From Trema orientale (taxonomy: Eukaryota > Streptophyta > Magnoliopsida > Rosales > Cannabaceae): DNA of 64,000 bases. The notes under the pieces were generated by a model, which made no database searches, had not been told where the DNA came from, and saw nothing but the letters and a program-made list of their open reading frames with translations. Where the stretch lies: assembly GCA_002914845.1 (NCBI GenBank), contig JXTC01000036.1, forward strand, positions 1,105,315 through 1,169,314, given 5' to 3'. The translations under genes were made by a program, and so were the position numbers. Below, piece after piece: positions 46,945 through 59,634 of the stretch. Position 1 is the first letter of the stretch, and each line of letters starts with the position of its first letter.

Positions 46945-47012
46945 AAAGATTCTAAACTAGCTTGCTAGATCGTGAAGAAGTAATACTGTTTTCTCGGAGT
47001 AAAGGAAACAAA

Positions 47013-50000
47013 ATGCCTCAAAAAGAATATAAGGAACAACAGTTGTCTTTGAATCGGATTCCGGATCTTTCACTTCACATAAGGCCTCCAAACAGCGCTC
47101 CGTCCTCAATCTGCACCGGCCGAAACGGAGCCGAATCGGAAGGATCGGCTTTTGATATATGGCGGAAAGATGAAGCAGCAGGAGAAGCAGGAGGTGGAGG
47201 CCTTAGATCATCCCACAGTGACAGCTCCATAAGAGCCACTAGGCCTTTAGCCGACACCCAACTCTCGCTCGCCACTACAATTTCGGAAGCTGAGAGCCCG
47301 TGGCGGCGGAGAGTAATCAACAGTACCTTTCCTAGCCGAGAAGGGGAGGAATCAGCTGCTTCGGCAAGGTTAATGATCAACCAAGGGTTTTCAATGCTTG
47401 ATGTGTCTAATAATTCGGAGAAGCAGCTCAAACCCATCAAAGGAATCCCGATTTACAACACCTATTCGTTCCCCTTTTCCCCTTTTGATGAGTCTTCCAG
47501 ATTAAGATCGGACGGCTCTAAATTGTGCTTCCAAGAAATGCCCTATTCTCCTTCTTCTTATTCTTCTCCTTCAGCTTCGTTTTACAATAGCCCTTATAGC
47601 ACTAATCATATTAATGGAATAGCTATGGGGACCCTAAGTACTCGACCTCATCATCCTCATCATCATCATCAACAACAACAACAACAACAGTTTCAGTATT
47701 TGAATCATCATCATAGTCATAGTCACAATCCGCAGTTTGGGATAGAAGCTTCGGATTTTTCAAACGGGTTCCGGCCCAGATTTATGCCCAAGTTACAGAA
47801 CAAGAGGAACATGAGGGCTCCTAGAATGCGTTGGACAAGCTCTCTCCATGCTCGTTTCGTCCACGCGGTTGAGCTCCTCGGCGGCCATGAAAGTACTTGC
47901 AAATTTCTTCAAATTTGTGTCAATTTGTTATTGTTCATTCAATTTCATTACGTGGGGTTATCTTACATCTTTGTTTTAATGTCTCTTTTATCATATGTAG
48001 GGGCAACTCCAAAGTCAGTTTTGGAGCTAATGGATGTGAAAGACCTCACACTTGCTCATGTTAAGAGCCATTTGCAGGTAAACCTAATTAAGCTGCTTAA
48101 TTTAGAAAAATTAGTCTAACTGATTAGTAAGATTAATAATATTTCAGTGGTTTCTTCTCTCTCTTGTTCTTTCTTCTATTTTTCTCTGAGTCTTTCTGAT
48201 GAAGACTGGAAGACTTTGGCAATCCGTGTGGCACGGGAGACGAGGGATATATACGTATATTTATATATATTGCAGTGAGAGTAGTGAATGAATGAATGAA
48301 TGATTGAACAGTAGATATGAGTCTCTTCTTTTACGAAACAGGACAAGTTCTACTTTTCAAGAGAGAGAAAAAGTAGCCATCATTTCTCAATAATAGAAGC
48401 AATTACTCACCTTACCAAACATCAACCTCGTGGTTATTAAACAAACCCAGAAAAATCCACGCAAAAGAGAAGAAGCATCTTAGCTCGATTTTCTATCTAC
48501 TAAGATTTTATTATTTTTATTCTTTTTAGGAGAAAAAAAATTAAAAGATTTCCGCCATCTGCCAACTCCCTTTTTTTATTCTTTATTTTTTTCATTTGTA
48601 AATCATATATATTATTATTGATATATATTTTTTCTATTTTGTCTTTCTTTTGTCTACACGCAGATGTATCGAACTGTTAGGAATACTGACAAACCCGTAG
48701 TTTCCTCAGGTAATTGGTATATATAGTTTAATAAGCCTTAAGCAATCTTATTTTAGTTGTAAATTATATTTTTTATTGTTTTTATTAATATTTTAGTTGC
48801 TCTTACTTTTGCTCATTAATCCCATGATTTCCGCTGCACTACAGTTGAATTCTAAAGATTCGTATTCATTTTTTGTTGTAAATGTATATATAGATATTCC
48901 TATACATATAATGCATACATAAATATATATGCTTTTATGGGTATTAATATTGAGATGATGATGATAGTTTTTGTACTCGCTCAATTCCTTTTTTCTTGAA
49001 TAAGTTTTTGCACTCTATTCTATAGTAAAAAGTATTTTTAAGAAAACATATAGTCAAGGGTATAAGTACAAACAATACAATGCAACCTTTTATCTTATTC
49101 TTTTATACACATAGAAATAAATATTTTACGTACCACTAGTAAAGTGTATCACTCACACATATATCGTATATATAAACCAACTATTTATAAACAACCATAG
49201 TTACATACTGATTTTTTTAATGTGCATACAATTAAGACGTCCTCTCGAACTAGTACGATATGAATTGAATTAAAACCACAAAATAGAAAATGTACGTTTC
49301 AGTGCATTCATTATTCACCTCCATATATTGCCCGAGTGAAATTTGAAGATCTTATAATACGCATATATATATATATATGTATACATCTATATGATCAGAT
49401 GGATCTGGAGAAGATGATATATTGTCGACAACAACACCCCATTATCAGAATGCAGACTGTTTACTCAACCAGCAGCAAAGAGCGAATACAAATGCACCTT
49501 TAAGTTTAGAACAGGACTTGGCCCACACTTCTAACAATCTACGGATGAGCAACTCTTCTAGGTACAGTACTCTCTCACATCATTAACTAATTTTGTTTTT
49601 GGTTGGTAGCTTGTGATCTTTTTAATTTAAAAATATTTTTTTCTTTTAATTTTTTAATCTTATATCTTTGAATGTGAATATGTTTGAATACCTTTAAGCT
49701 TAGGGTAAATCAAAATTAACTAATCTCTTTCCCTTTCCTGAAACTAAAAAGTACTTCTTTTATGGCAGCTTTTGCTTTTCATTTGCTTTCATAAATTGTG
49801 CCTTCCTCTCTTTCTGATGATCCATGTGCTTCCTTCTTGCATCTCTTATTAGATTTCACATTTTAAGAATATGAAAAAGATAAGTACATTCAAATAACTC
49901 TGAAACATGCATGGAAAGGATCAAAAGTTAAACTTACTCATTCAAAGAAAAGCATTTTGCCCATATTTCTAATCCCATTCTCCTTTTTTTTTTTTTTCAC

Positions 50001-53000
50001 TTTGTATTATCTGTCCAGAAATCCACCACTGTAAACAGTACGCTCTCTTTCAAAAAGGGAAGCTACGCATGAGTGATCCAGAAAAGAAAGCGTTATCATT
50101 AACTTAAATTAGGTTTCATCCCCTTTTATTAGGAATATATATATATATATTCTCGGATTAGGATCTAGTCTCGGGACTGGCCCCAAAGGTGTTTTGCTAA
50201 TTCTGAGCATATATTTTACTAATGCTCGTTAGAAAAATATGTCCTCAACTTAGCAAAACTTGTAACGAGTCCAGTCCAGGGAGGGGACCGTTTCCGAAGC
50301 CTATATTCTCATGCATGTAGTGTGATTTTAGTTAATATCTTATACGAGGGTTTTGCCATCTAAAAACAAATTACTTAGTTGATAGTTAAATTTGTAACAA
50401 TGTCATAGAAGAGAAGACGCTAGATGATCTTAAGTTACAATGATAATAAAGTACTAATTTGATTTCTAGAGTAAACAAACATTGCATATCCTTTTATATT
50501 CATCCTTTGCAACGGTCAAAATATACCTTTGCTATCTTCGTCCAAAACATTGATGTTTTGGGTAGAAAATTAGCTGAGTGATTGTAACATTTGTTTAATG
50601 TTCTTAATAAATATTGACAATATATTAAACGCTGACAAATTATGCAACAAATTGGAGCCAAATGTATATTTATATACATGTACTGAAAGAGAAAACAAAA
50701 CGAACCTATAACTAATTACGAAATAATGAGTAGAAACGGTCAACAAAATTAGTCATAGAATCTTTAATAATATGAGAACCTTTTTCTGATAATTGCTTGT
50801 CAATCTGCAAATTTCATTTATTAGATGTTCTTTACGCTGATTACTTTAGCCGACATTTAAAAGTCAGATCTTTTGACTTTCTTTGTTTTTATATTAAAAA
50901 AATTAAGGAAATTACATCTTCCGAATTCTCTCTTCGTTTTAAATGAGAATTCGCAAGTGCTTTTCACTTTAAGCACTAAAAAAATGGTTTTAGATTTTTT
51001 ATTTTAAACTTAGAGAATGGAAAAGATTTCATCTACCTTTTAACAAAGGTAAAGAAGGCCAAGTACTCATCAAAAAGTGAAGTTTATTATTATGAATAGA
51101 AAATGACAAAATAAATAATCCAAAGGATATGCTACTAGTGCTTAGAAATTGTAATTGTTTAAAAAAAAAAAATCAATCTAAAATCTTTTGTGGTATAGGA
51201 TTTTTAGTACTTCTATAATTTCAAATAACAGTTTATATATATATATATGACTTAATGGTGAGCGCTGTTTACGTACATTTGAAAATATGATAATACTATA
51301 ACAAGGAATATATATATATATATATATGTGTGTGCTTGCCCTTCCAGCATACTAGAACTGTATATAAGAAAGGATGTGTAGGGGAATGCTTTAGATGTAT
51401 TCTTGATTATCAAATAATTATTTGATTTCTTTTCATAGATCACTAAAGGATTAAAATCCATATATTTAACTAAAACATTAAACCTTTATGAAAGAGATAG
51501 TCTTCAAAGCTCCTTTTGATGTTTCAGCACTACTTATGCTACCGCAATCCATAAAGAATATTTTATATCGAACTCAAGTGTTCTCGTTGTTAAAAGTGGA
51601 TTACCTCGGAGTGGCTATAATAAACGTACGTACACGAATAATGGGTTGGAATAGCTCTTATACTAGATATTATTTTCAATAATTAATAGTGCTATTACCC
51701 ATACTAGGAAAATACTACTAAATTTTAGATAATAACTAATTGTCATTTATTTTGACACATAACAATATAACATAATTTGAGTTAATTAACTGTTATGACA
51801 TACTTGTGTAGCTTACAGAGATGCATTTAAGTTGGTACTGATCAAGCTTTGGTAATAAGAAAGATAATCTCATTTTTGTATCCAGGAGTATTAATTCATG
51901 AGTTCATGATATCCATTAATAGATTTGAGCCAACCTTACCTCCATCAATACATCATGGATGATGATTTTCCCAACCGATGGATCATCCTGTCCGAATTCC
52001 AGTCTATGAAAAGTGATTGAACCAATGCATGTTGGATTTTAATTTTACCTCGCTAACGGATCCAATCCAATTAAAGCCCTTAATCAAAATTAATTCAATT
52101 TAAATGCAATGTGCTTGACAAATATGGAGCTTTCTTTTTAAAGGCCAAATAGGTATTTTCCCCAAAAAAAATTACTGATTTAATATAAAAATGCAATACT
52201 ACTTCTAGAAGAATTTGGATCAGTCAGCTATTCCTTAGATTTTGACATTGGAATCTACCAACAGAATCAATCTCATTGGACTTAAGAGAATACGGATCCA
52301 GTCTAATCTAATTATATACTAGTTATTTCTTTTTTTTAAAAAAAAGGATAATATAATTTTATATATCCTATTTCCACACTTTATTCAGTTTGTCCTTTGT
52401 GTTTTGGTTGTTATGAACTTTAACACTTAGATTTAATATTTGTTACAAATTTATACTCTGATATCAATTTAAAATTAATTTATCAAAATAATTTAATAAA
52501 TTTATTCTCTGATCAGTTTTATATGGGTTATTTTTATTTTTTAAACGACATCTAGATAAATTAACTACCCTGAATTGGTGCCAGAGTATAAATTTATAAC
52601 AAATTTTAAATCTAAAAGTCAATATTGATATTAACTAAAACACAAGGTACAATTTGAACAAAATGTCAAAATATAAAGTATAAAAGTGATATTATCCCTT
52701 TAAAAAAAAAAAGATTAGTTTGAATTTGTTTCTTATAGATCATGGTTGAATATCATTTGAACACCACTATGTGTACCTTGTACTCTTGTAACAATAAGAG
52801 CTTGCAAGGTAATTAACCAAAACAAGGACCAAAACATCCCCTCTCTGTTGATTGATAACTAAAATTACCTGTCTCAAGTTCTTCTGTCCTCTCATATATA
52901 TCCCGCTCATCAAACAATGCCACATTATATTATTTTCTTGTTGTTTTATTTCTATAACATCCACAAAGTGTCTCTATTATTTTAGGTTGTTTTATTTCTA

Positions 53001-56000
53001 TAACATCCACAAAGTGTCTCTATTATTTTAGGGTGTTGTGGCATTAATTAAGGGAAAGAAACATTGGAATTTATGATCTTCTTCCTGTCATTGGTGGAGG
53101 GAGAGGTGGAAGAGGAATGAAAAGATTTCGTTCGCAATATATTATTATTCAATCTTTCTTTTCTTTTTTTTTTTCCTTAAGGTAAAATATCATTTTATCT
53201 TTGATTATTATATTTGTATGAAATGATATTGAGGATAATTATGTATATACTACTCAAAGGCCACTTGATTGAACATTTCTCTCCTAAAATATCTTCAATT
53301 TTGATGGAATATCAAAAAATTTCTCAATTTGATGATTTAAAATCTATCCACTTATCTCCACCCTAAGTCCATCCAGTAACCTCTCCTTATACTTTTCCCT
53401 CCTACAAACTCACTCTAAATTTTCACAACAACCCATCTCCGATCGTGTAAGACTGAAAAAAGAAGTTACTAGTACTAGATATATATGTATGTTTATATCA
53501 GATATACATAGTTCTAAACATAAGCACCTATCTAGCTAATACTTGATAAAGATTTTAATTAAACTGTGTAATTTTTGTGTAATTTTTTTAGCAAACAATT
53601 TCACAAGTAAATCAAATTTAGTTTTGATTTCAACAATCATAAACCACTTCTAGGATTTATGTACAATTCATGGAGAAGAGGTCTCTAGTAAATGCGAGAT
53701 TTGAGAAACCTTTTTAATGATGAAGTTAATGAAATACTTCGTTAGACCTAGCTGCTAAGAAACCTCTATTTTTTATCCTAAATTTTAACTTGTCAAGCCT
53801 ATACAATACTATTATTGAACTATATCAGCCACTTTTATCACTTATAACAAAAATGGTACTAAAATCCTGTTTTGCTTAAAATATAACAAAGGCAGAATAA
53901 TGTATGAAGGGGGAGCGTTGATATGTACTTAACTCTATAGATACAAGCAAAAAATCAACCGGATCTTATGAATATATACATAAATAAGCTAGGAACAATG
54001 CTTTTCTTTTGTCATTTGTAATTAACCAAAGTGAGAGTTATATATATATATATATATACACAGATATAAAAGCTTTCACGACCGATTGAGAATTTCACGT
54101 GTAGGTAATTTTTCACATCACAATCGGATTGAATAGCATTTCTCTCTGTATAGAGTATAATACTCTTTTGACTTAAAAAAAGAAAAGCACCGTATACTGT
54201 CCATGAAACCCATAGAAAGAGGTATTATACATATAGATAGCTATTATCCGGATTTTGAACCCACAAGCTATTATCCGGATTTTGAACCCACAGCTGTCCC
54301 TGTAAATAGTGGAATTTTCTTATTTTTCTTTTAAGAGTGTATGGGATTTCGATTTTAGAACTTAGCCAACATTTGGTAGGAGGCAATGAGAGAATAATGA
54401 AGATTGGAAACAAAAAGAGGAGCATTTGTTAGGGGAATAAAGGGGAAAGGAAAGAGAGTAGGCTTTCCTTCAAGTGTGCAGTATGCATGAGATGATGAAG
54501 AAAATATCGAAATCTTCCCCTTTGTTTGGCACATAAGGAGAATGTTATATTTGTAGAATAAGTACTCTACTATTTGAATCCGTTGCCCAGTTCTTTCTCT
54601 TCCATTGTTCGGTAGGAAGTAAGGAGGCTATATTACTTAGATAATAGAAATGAGAGAGGAATGAAAGAACTCCTTTGTTATTATATTTTGTATAAGATGA
54701 ACAGAAGATCAAAATCATTTCCCTGAAGTAGAAGGAAGGATAAGGATTTAGAAATAGAATAACCATTTTACTATTTGAGTATGCATTTTCCTCCAAAAAA
54801 ATCTCTCTAATTAAGAAGAGATGGAAAATTGGTTAGATGAAGTATTTGAAATCCATTGTCCAAATCCTTACTTCTAAATATCTTTTCTAACAAACTATCG
54901 TATCTTAAATTCATCCAATAATTCTCTCACCCCTTTCATTTCATCTATTTCTTTCTCCTATCAAATACACTTAAGATCCTTCCAACCAAAAAATGGCCAG
55001 CCAACTCAAAATCTATCTAGTAACCCTGCTACTCGTCTATATAGTTCCATTTTTCTCCCTCCTATCAAAATACTCTCTTAATATTGAGGTGAGTCCGTGA
55101 GTGTGTCTATCGTTTCAGAACATGTTTAAGTCGTAATCTCGTTGGGAACTACGGGTTAAACAATCCTAACCCACGGAAGATAATGTCTTTATTACCAGTG
55201 TATGATAAAACACTGTCGTATAATGTCCAAGCCCGTACACATGGCGTCGCCTTAGTGGTGACTACAACACTCTGGAATGAAAACTCGGACATATATTAAG
55301 TTCTGAATGCCAGATACGAGAACGACTCTCAGAGCAGATTTTACGTACTGCTATAAAACTTATACTTTGTCAAAACGAATTCAGCCTTTATCTGGATTAT
55401 ACGGTGATCTTTGAATTTCTTCTCCTCTCTCTCTCTCTCTCTCTCATGGCGTGCCTGTCAATTTTTCTCGAATTTACGTGTTCATTATTAATTACCACCT
55501 TAATTATGCTATTTAATTACACCATTGCAGGACATGATCATTGTATTCGTCTTGGATTAAATCAAGTGTGCGATTCAGAAGTTGATTAGGAATTTGCAAT
55601 TATAAAATCATCATCGACGAAATACTGGTTGTTTATATGGAATCATATATATATATATATATATGTATACGCAGTAGAGGAGCATGGTTGCAAGGCACTC
55701 CAATGGATATTATGGAGGAGGTTAGACCTGAAACCTTCTCATTTCATCAACAAACAAGTAATACCGGAGACCAATTTAAGGTACTGATCTGAAATCAGAT
55801 ATACCTGATCATAGGACTTATATTGTAAAAATTAACTTAACATATATATTACATGCAAAGCATGCATATGCATTTTACATAGTTGTGTATAACACTATTT
55901 TCAAGTCAATACATGGTATCTATATGCCAAAACACTAACGTTTTCGTCCAAGAGATTAAGAACTTTATCAATCGATGTATAAGTGGTAACCCTTCTTATA

Positions 56001-57141
56001 TCATATACTTTTTTAAATAATGGGATTAGTATAATTGGTTGAGTTTTATAATTTTGTCGAGTGTCTACTCGTGAATAACTTGAGTACCATTTATTCTCAG
56101 TAAGAGATAATTAGTTTAGATACCATTGCCAATGGTACCACTTGAGATACATACATGCTAATCAACGTTAAACAAGCACAGACAGAAAGAAAAATCCTAG
56201 CCATAAAATTAATTGGTTACATTACTACAGTATATAACCTTTAGATTATAATTTTAAAGACAAGAAAAGTTAATCACGTTCATTGGAAAAAAGAACTCAA
56301 TGACTGATAGCTCTAGGAGTATTCATTTACATTTTTTCTGCCAAAATCAGATTAAGAGAAATGGAGCTAGCATCACAACTAGGTTCACAGCCAACTTATC
56401 AAAACTTGGTTTGCACCAACTGCACTCACCCTCCCATGCGCGACAACACTATGTAAGGCCGACTATTACCAAAAAGAAAGAAAAATACAAAGCAGTGCCA
56501 ACCGGAAAAAAGAAAAAAAAAACACTGAAGCAAATACAACCTAAAAGGCAACTTACAACTTTAAAAAACGAAAGGCAACGATGAAACTCCAGAATGGTAT
56601 CTAAATGATTATGCCAAGAAAATCCCATAAATAAGCCTCATTAGAATAATAGTTGAATTATAGATTTACAGAAGTCCGAACTTATAGAAGTCTTTTTAAA
56701 AAAAATTGAAGACTACAGTATCGCTTCATGAAAAACGCATATAATGAGAGACTACTTTTTGTACTCCATTATCTAATCAGATAATCATTTTTCGAAACAT
56801 ACATGTATCTATATGTTTTTTTTTAGATCTAAGCTACCATTGTTGTATAACCTTTTAGAGGAGTCTTAGCAGAACTCTTGCTCGTGGTACTCTTATTTAC
56901 ATTCTTTACTCAATGCTTGACATATAAACCCTAAAAATAGCTTTTTCTATTGTATCGGAATGTGAAATATTTAGTGGAGTTCACATAAGTTGTGAGACAA
57001 GAGATATAGATATAAAAGAGTGAATAAAAGAGTGCTGGTATAGGATGAACTGGAACGTCTGTGCAAATTCTAATTGTCTTACTTTTTGGTATATAGTACC
57101 AATGCTAGTTCTCAACCTCCCCCCCCAGACCCGTTGATTAG

Positions 57142-57174
<33 letters not shown>

Positions 57175-57441
57175 AATTCCATTATGAAGATGATTTAAAA
57201 ACTATATGGCTATATGGGCAACTTACATTAATTATTTATACTTTAAAAAAATAAACAGAAAGAAACTGACATGTCTAAAACTCTTAACATTTTAGTGCTG
57301 TTCATTGAGAAATAAAAATATTTTTAAAAAAAAATTTGAAATAATGTGCAACTTTTGCATGGAAACAATTTTGGTAAATCAAAAAGCTTTGTGGATCAGT
57401 CAAATTTTAGGCACGAGATTTCATACTTGGAGTTCAGCTAG
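47013..57441 (+). CDS. KAN1: KANADI-family (GARP) transcription factor, probably KAN1-type
   Basis: KANADI proteins are nuclear MYB-like GARP factors that set abaxial (lower-side) identity in leaves and other lateral organs, mainly as repressors. Exons: 47013-47892, 48001-48077, 48664-48709, 49399-49561, 55675-55780 and 57400-57441. All five joins have GT/AG and keep frame, giving 437 codons before a TAG. ATG 47013 is the first in-frame ATG. Residues 17-23 are PDLSLHI, an EAR-like LxLxI motif; PIKGIPIYNTYSFPF is the family's middle motif. A His/Gln run (HHPHHHHQQQQQQQ) precedes the GARP domain (about 268-324: RAPRMRWTSSLHARFVHAVE ... ATPKSVLELMDVKDLTLAHV, then KSHLQMYRTV). SDGSGEDD after the domain and SNSSSRGAW favour KAN1-type over other KANADIs; the subtype is inferred. 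The last exon breaks in LEFTLGRP: it reads LEFS-TAG-GRP. Confidence 0.9.
47893..48000 (+). other. KANADI intron 1, stop-free and a multiple of three
   Basis: GT at 47893 (GAAA|GTACTTGC) and AG at 48000 (CATATGTAG|GGGCAACT) bound 108 nt. No stop occurs in the coding frame, so retention would insert 36 mostly hydrophobic residues (CVNLLLFIQF, IFVLMSLLSY) between HE and ATPKS in the GARP domain. The intron position after GGHE is conserved in the family as I know it, so splicing is the expected form. Confidence 0.85.
52940..53031. repeat. 46-bp tandem duplication in KANADI intron 4
   Basis: Two units (52940-52985, 52986-53031) of a GTTGTTTTATTTCTATAACA-led sequence ending in CTATTATTTTAG, identical to the eye. 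Confidence 0.95.
54241..54294. repeat. 27-bp tandem duplication in KANADI intron 4
   Basis: CTATTATCCGGATTTTGAAC followed by CCACAAG/CCACAG, two copies at 54241 and 54268. Confidence 0.95.
55781..57399 (+). other. KANADI intron 5
   Basis: Bounded by TTTAAG|GTACTG and GTGGATCAG|TCAAAT. Of the AG sites near the last exon, this one fits phase 0 of exon 5. It contains (TA)n at 57139-57169 and an A-rich frame at 56300-56584 that has no domain. Confidence 0.65.
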
Positions 57442-57477
57442 GGAAGACCCAACTGGCATAGCAAAGAACATGACTGA
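57442..57477 (+). other. Untranslated continuation of the KANADI C-terminus
   Basis: Directly after the TAG at 57439-57441 the same frame reads GRPNWHSKEHD and ends in TGA (57475-57477). Together with LEF before the stop this matches the conserved KANADI end LEFTLGRPxWH. The codons AGC-TAG stand where the family has Thr-Leu. Confidence 0.75.
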
Positions 57478-57704
57478 CTCAATAACTTAGAATTTTGTAT
57501 GCCCATACAGCATATACGTACTTTCTGCTACATAAAACAGGAGAAAGCAAAGGGAAGAGAAAGTGGTAAAATATTATTTCATATATACAGGAGCAGTACT
57601 TAATTTCGAGGAAAGAATGCTAGCTTCTTTTAAGTTCATGCATGCCAAGCCAAATACATAGTTCCATGCACGTTTGTGTATTCTCTCTCTATTTTTACAG
57701 TATT

Positions 57705-57728
57705 GAAAAATAAATAAATAAATAAATA
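57705..57728 (+). terminator. Candidate KANADI polyadenylation signals
   Basis: Overlapping AATAAA hexamers (AAATAAATAAATAAATAAAT) about 230 bp after the coding end, in an AT-rich setting. This is a (TAAA)n microsatellite, so its use is only inferred. Confidence 0.4.
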
Positions 57729-58810
57729 TAACTTTTTTGGTGCTAAAGCTAGTGGTGACTGGTGAGGTTATATTAAGAGTTGCTGCATCACTGAAAAAAG
57801 CTTCAATTGGAATCACTTTTTTATGCATTCTCTCTCTCTCTCTCTCTCTCCCTCTCTATTTATTAAATAAAAAAATGATAGAATCGCTAATTCGGAGTGA
57901 TTACCATGTGAAAGCTTGACTTTCTTGTCTCTGCTGGTATCTTTTGTTCCTTTACGGCCTTTGATGTGTGTTTAATTTGCACTAAGAAAGGACTACAATT
58001 GGGGAGAAAAAAAAAAAAAAAAAAGCTTCTAAAAAGCGATGGCTTTTACGAGGTGGGGATCAATTATTTACTTTACATGCAAACCCTTTTTTTTTTTTTT
58101 TGAATTACTTTACATGCAAACCTTATCTTTAGAATCCATGCATAAAGGTGGAGCAGTATTATTTATATACAATCCTCTTGTTCTGTTTTATCATTACTTT
58201 AAAGCACTGCAGCAGATTCCATTTTTCAATGTGTATATCTTAATTTTGTTCTAAATTTGATTCTATGCGAAATTATGCTGCAATTGTGGGCTGCAAAACG
58301 GCCCCCTCCCCCCACTAGTAATTCGTAAATTACAACAATACCCAGTGGGGTATGAAACAAAATTCTTAATAAAAACAATCACGTAAAAAGAATGAAATTT
58401 TCACTACAAATTGGTTAGCAATTTATTGATTAATTATCGATTAACAGATTATATGCAATTAAACGAAGCATCAAAACTCGATATATAATACCTATGTGTA
58501 AATCAAATTAAAGTCGTTTTTTTTAAGGAAAATAGTTTCACAACAAGTGGATAGTATAATACACATAAAGAGATTTTTTATTACAAAGCAGACAATCATA
58601 AAAAACTGATAAAAGTACTTGGAGAAAAATTGCACACTAGGATCTTGACAAAATCGACCCATGACAGGATTTATGCAGATCACCATTGGTGTGTGCTTTG
58701 ATAGAGCTCTACGCCTTAGCGGTTGGCTCGTTGTGACCCTCCCTTCAGCATTCATTATTAGTGTCTCTTGCTCTTCATCAAAGACATACAGAGGGGTAAA
58801 TAATATCTTA
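57729..58810. other. Intergenic downstream of KANADI
   Basis: It holds a CT run (57828-57850), an A tract (58006-58023) and AT-rich DNA. A 107-codon minus-strand frame (58492-58815; contains TTSQPLRRRALSKHTPMV) has no domain that I recognise and no supporting splice or promoter signal. Confidence 0.45.
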
Positions 58811-58814
58811 CACA

Positions 58815-58960
58815 CTATCTAGATCTAGACAGATCTAATAAGAAACTACTATAAATCTAGATCTATATGGACTAAAATAATAAAAACATAGACAAACACT
58901 ACAAACCCTAGATCTGGGGGTATCAAAACCTCCCTAGATCTAGGGTCTAGATCTAGAAGG
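58815..58960. repeat. Cluster of TCTAGATCT palindromes
   Basis: The octamer-like word CTAGATCT/AGATCTAG occurs about six times in 145 bp (near 58818, 58828, 58855, 58909, 58934, 58950), including TCCCTAGATCTAGGGTCTAG. The spacing is irregular and the role unknown. Confidence 0.75.
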
Positions 58961-59283
58961 AAAACTACTTCCCTATATAGGAGGATTATTTAATAACACT
59001 ACTAAAAGCAGGAAAGAAAACTGTAAAAAAACTCATATCGGAAAGAGGAAAGACCCTCCTCGCTACTGTTGTATGCTGGCAGAAAAATTTTGGCCAACGT
59101 AAGGCAGGAGGAATTCTAGAGAGAAGCGAAATTAAAGTCAGTTTCTATTTAATTAGGTTTTAATGAGATATATTCTAAATTTAGTGCTTTATTAATTCCA
59201 ATTTGTATTTTAGCATTTTTCTTTGGGATTATTTCTGTAGATTTGTGTTTCTCTCCTTTTCAATGATATTTAGTTTTTCTTGG

Positions 59284-59631
59284 NNNNNNNNNNNNNNNNN
59301 NNNNNNNNNNNNNNNNNNNNNNNNNNNNNNNNNNNNNNNNNNNNNNNNNNNNNNNNNNNNNNNNNNNNNNNNNNNNNNNNNNNNNNNNNNNNNNNNNNNN
59401 NNNNNNNNNNNNNNNNNNNNNNNNNNNNNNNNNNNNNNNNNNNNNNNNNNNNNNNNNNNNNNNNNNNNNNNNNNNNNNNNNNNNNNNNNNNNNNNNNNNN
59501 NNNNNNNNNNNNNNNNNNNNNNNNNNNNNNNNNNNNNNNNNNNNNNNNNNNNNNNNNNNNNNNNNNNNNNNNNNNNNNNNNNNNNNNNNNNNNNNNNNNN
59601 NNNNNNNNNNNNNNNNNNNNNNNNNNNNNNN
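59284..59631. other. Assembly gap 2 (348 N)
   Basis: A run of 348 undetermined bases. The right flank is a tandem repeat with a 137-bp period, so the gap may be an unresolved repeat array. Confidence 1.
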
Positions 59632-59634
59632 AAA

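Larger units (their letters stand above)
49562..55674 (+). other. KANADI intron 4, 6.1 kb
   Basis: Bounded by TCTAG|GTACAG and ATACGCAG|TAGAGG. It contains (TA)n runs (50140-50152, 51234-51249, 51308-51327, 54039-54058), a 46-bp tandem duplication at 52940-53031, a 27-bp tandem duplication at 54241-54294 and a CT run at 55421-55445. The stretch 55090-55400 is less AT-rich (ACTACGGGTTAAACAATCC, CATGGCGTCGCCTTAGTGG) and may be an old transposon fragment, but no terminal repeats were found. Long KANADI introns could hold regulatory DNA; none is demonstrable here. Confidence 0.8.

Noticed and set aside
47075-47440. 121-codon minus-strand frame
   Set aside because: Antisense shadow of KANADI exon 1.
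46962-48119. A single long frame through KANADI exon 1, intron 1 and exon 2 starting at TTG 46962
   Set aside because: It starts at a non-ATG codon and reads through clear splice sites; the ATG at 47013 and the spliced model fit the family.
58492-58815. 107-codon minus-strand frame
   Set aside because: No domain recognised; it ends in AT-rich sequence and has no splice or promoter support. A protein search would be decisive.
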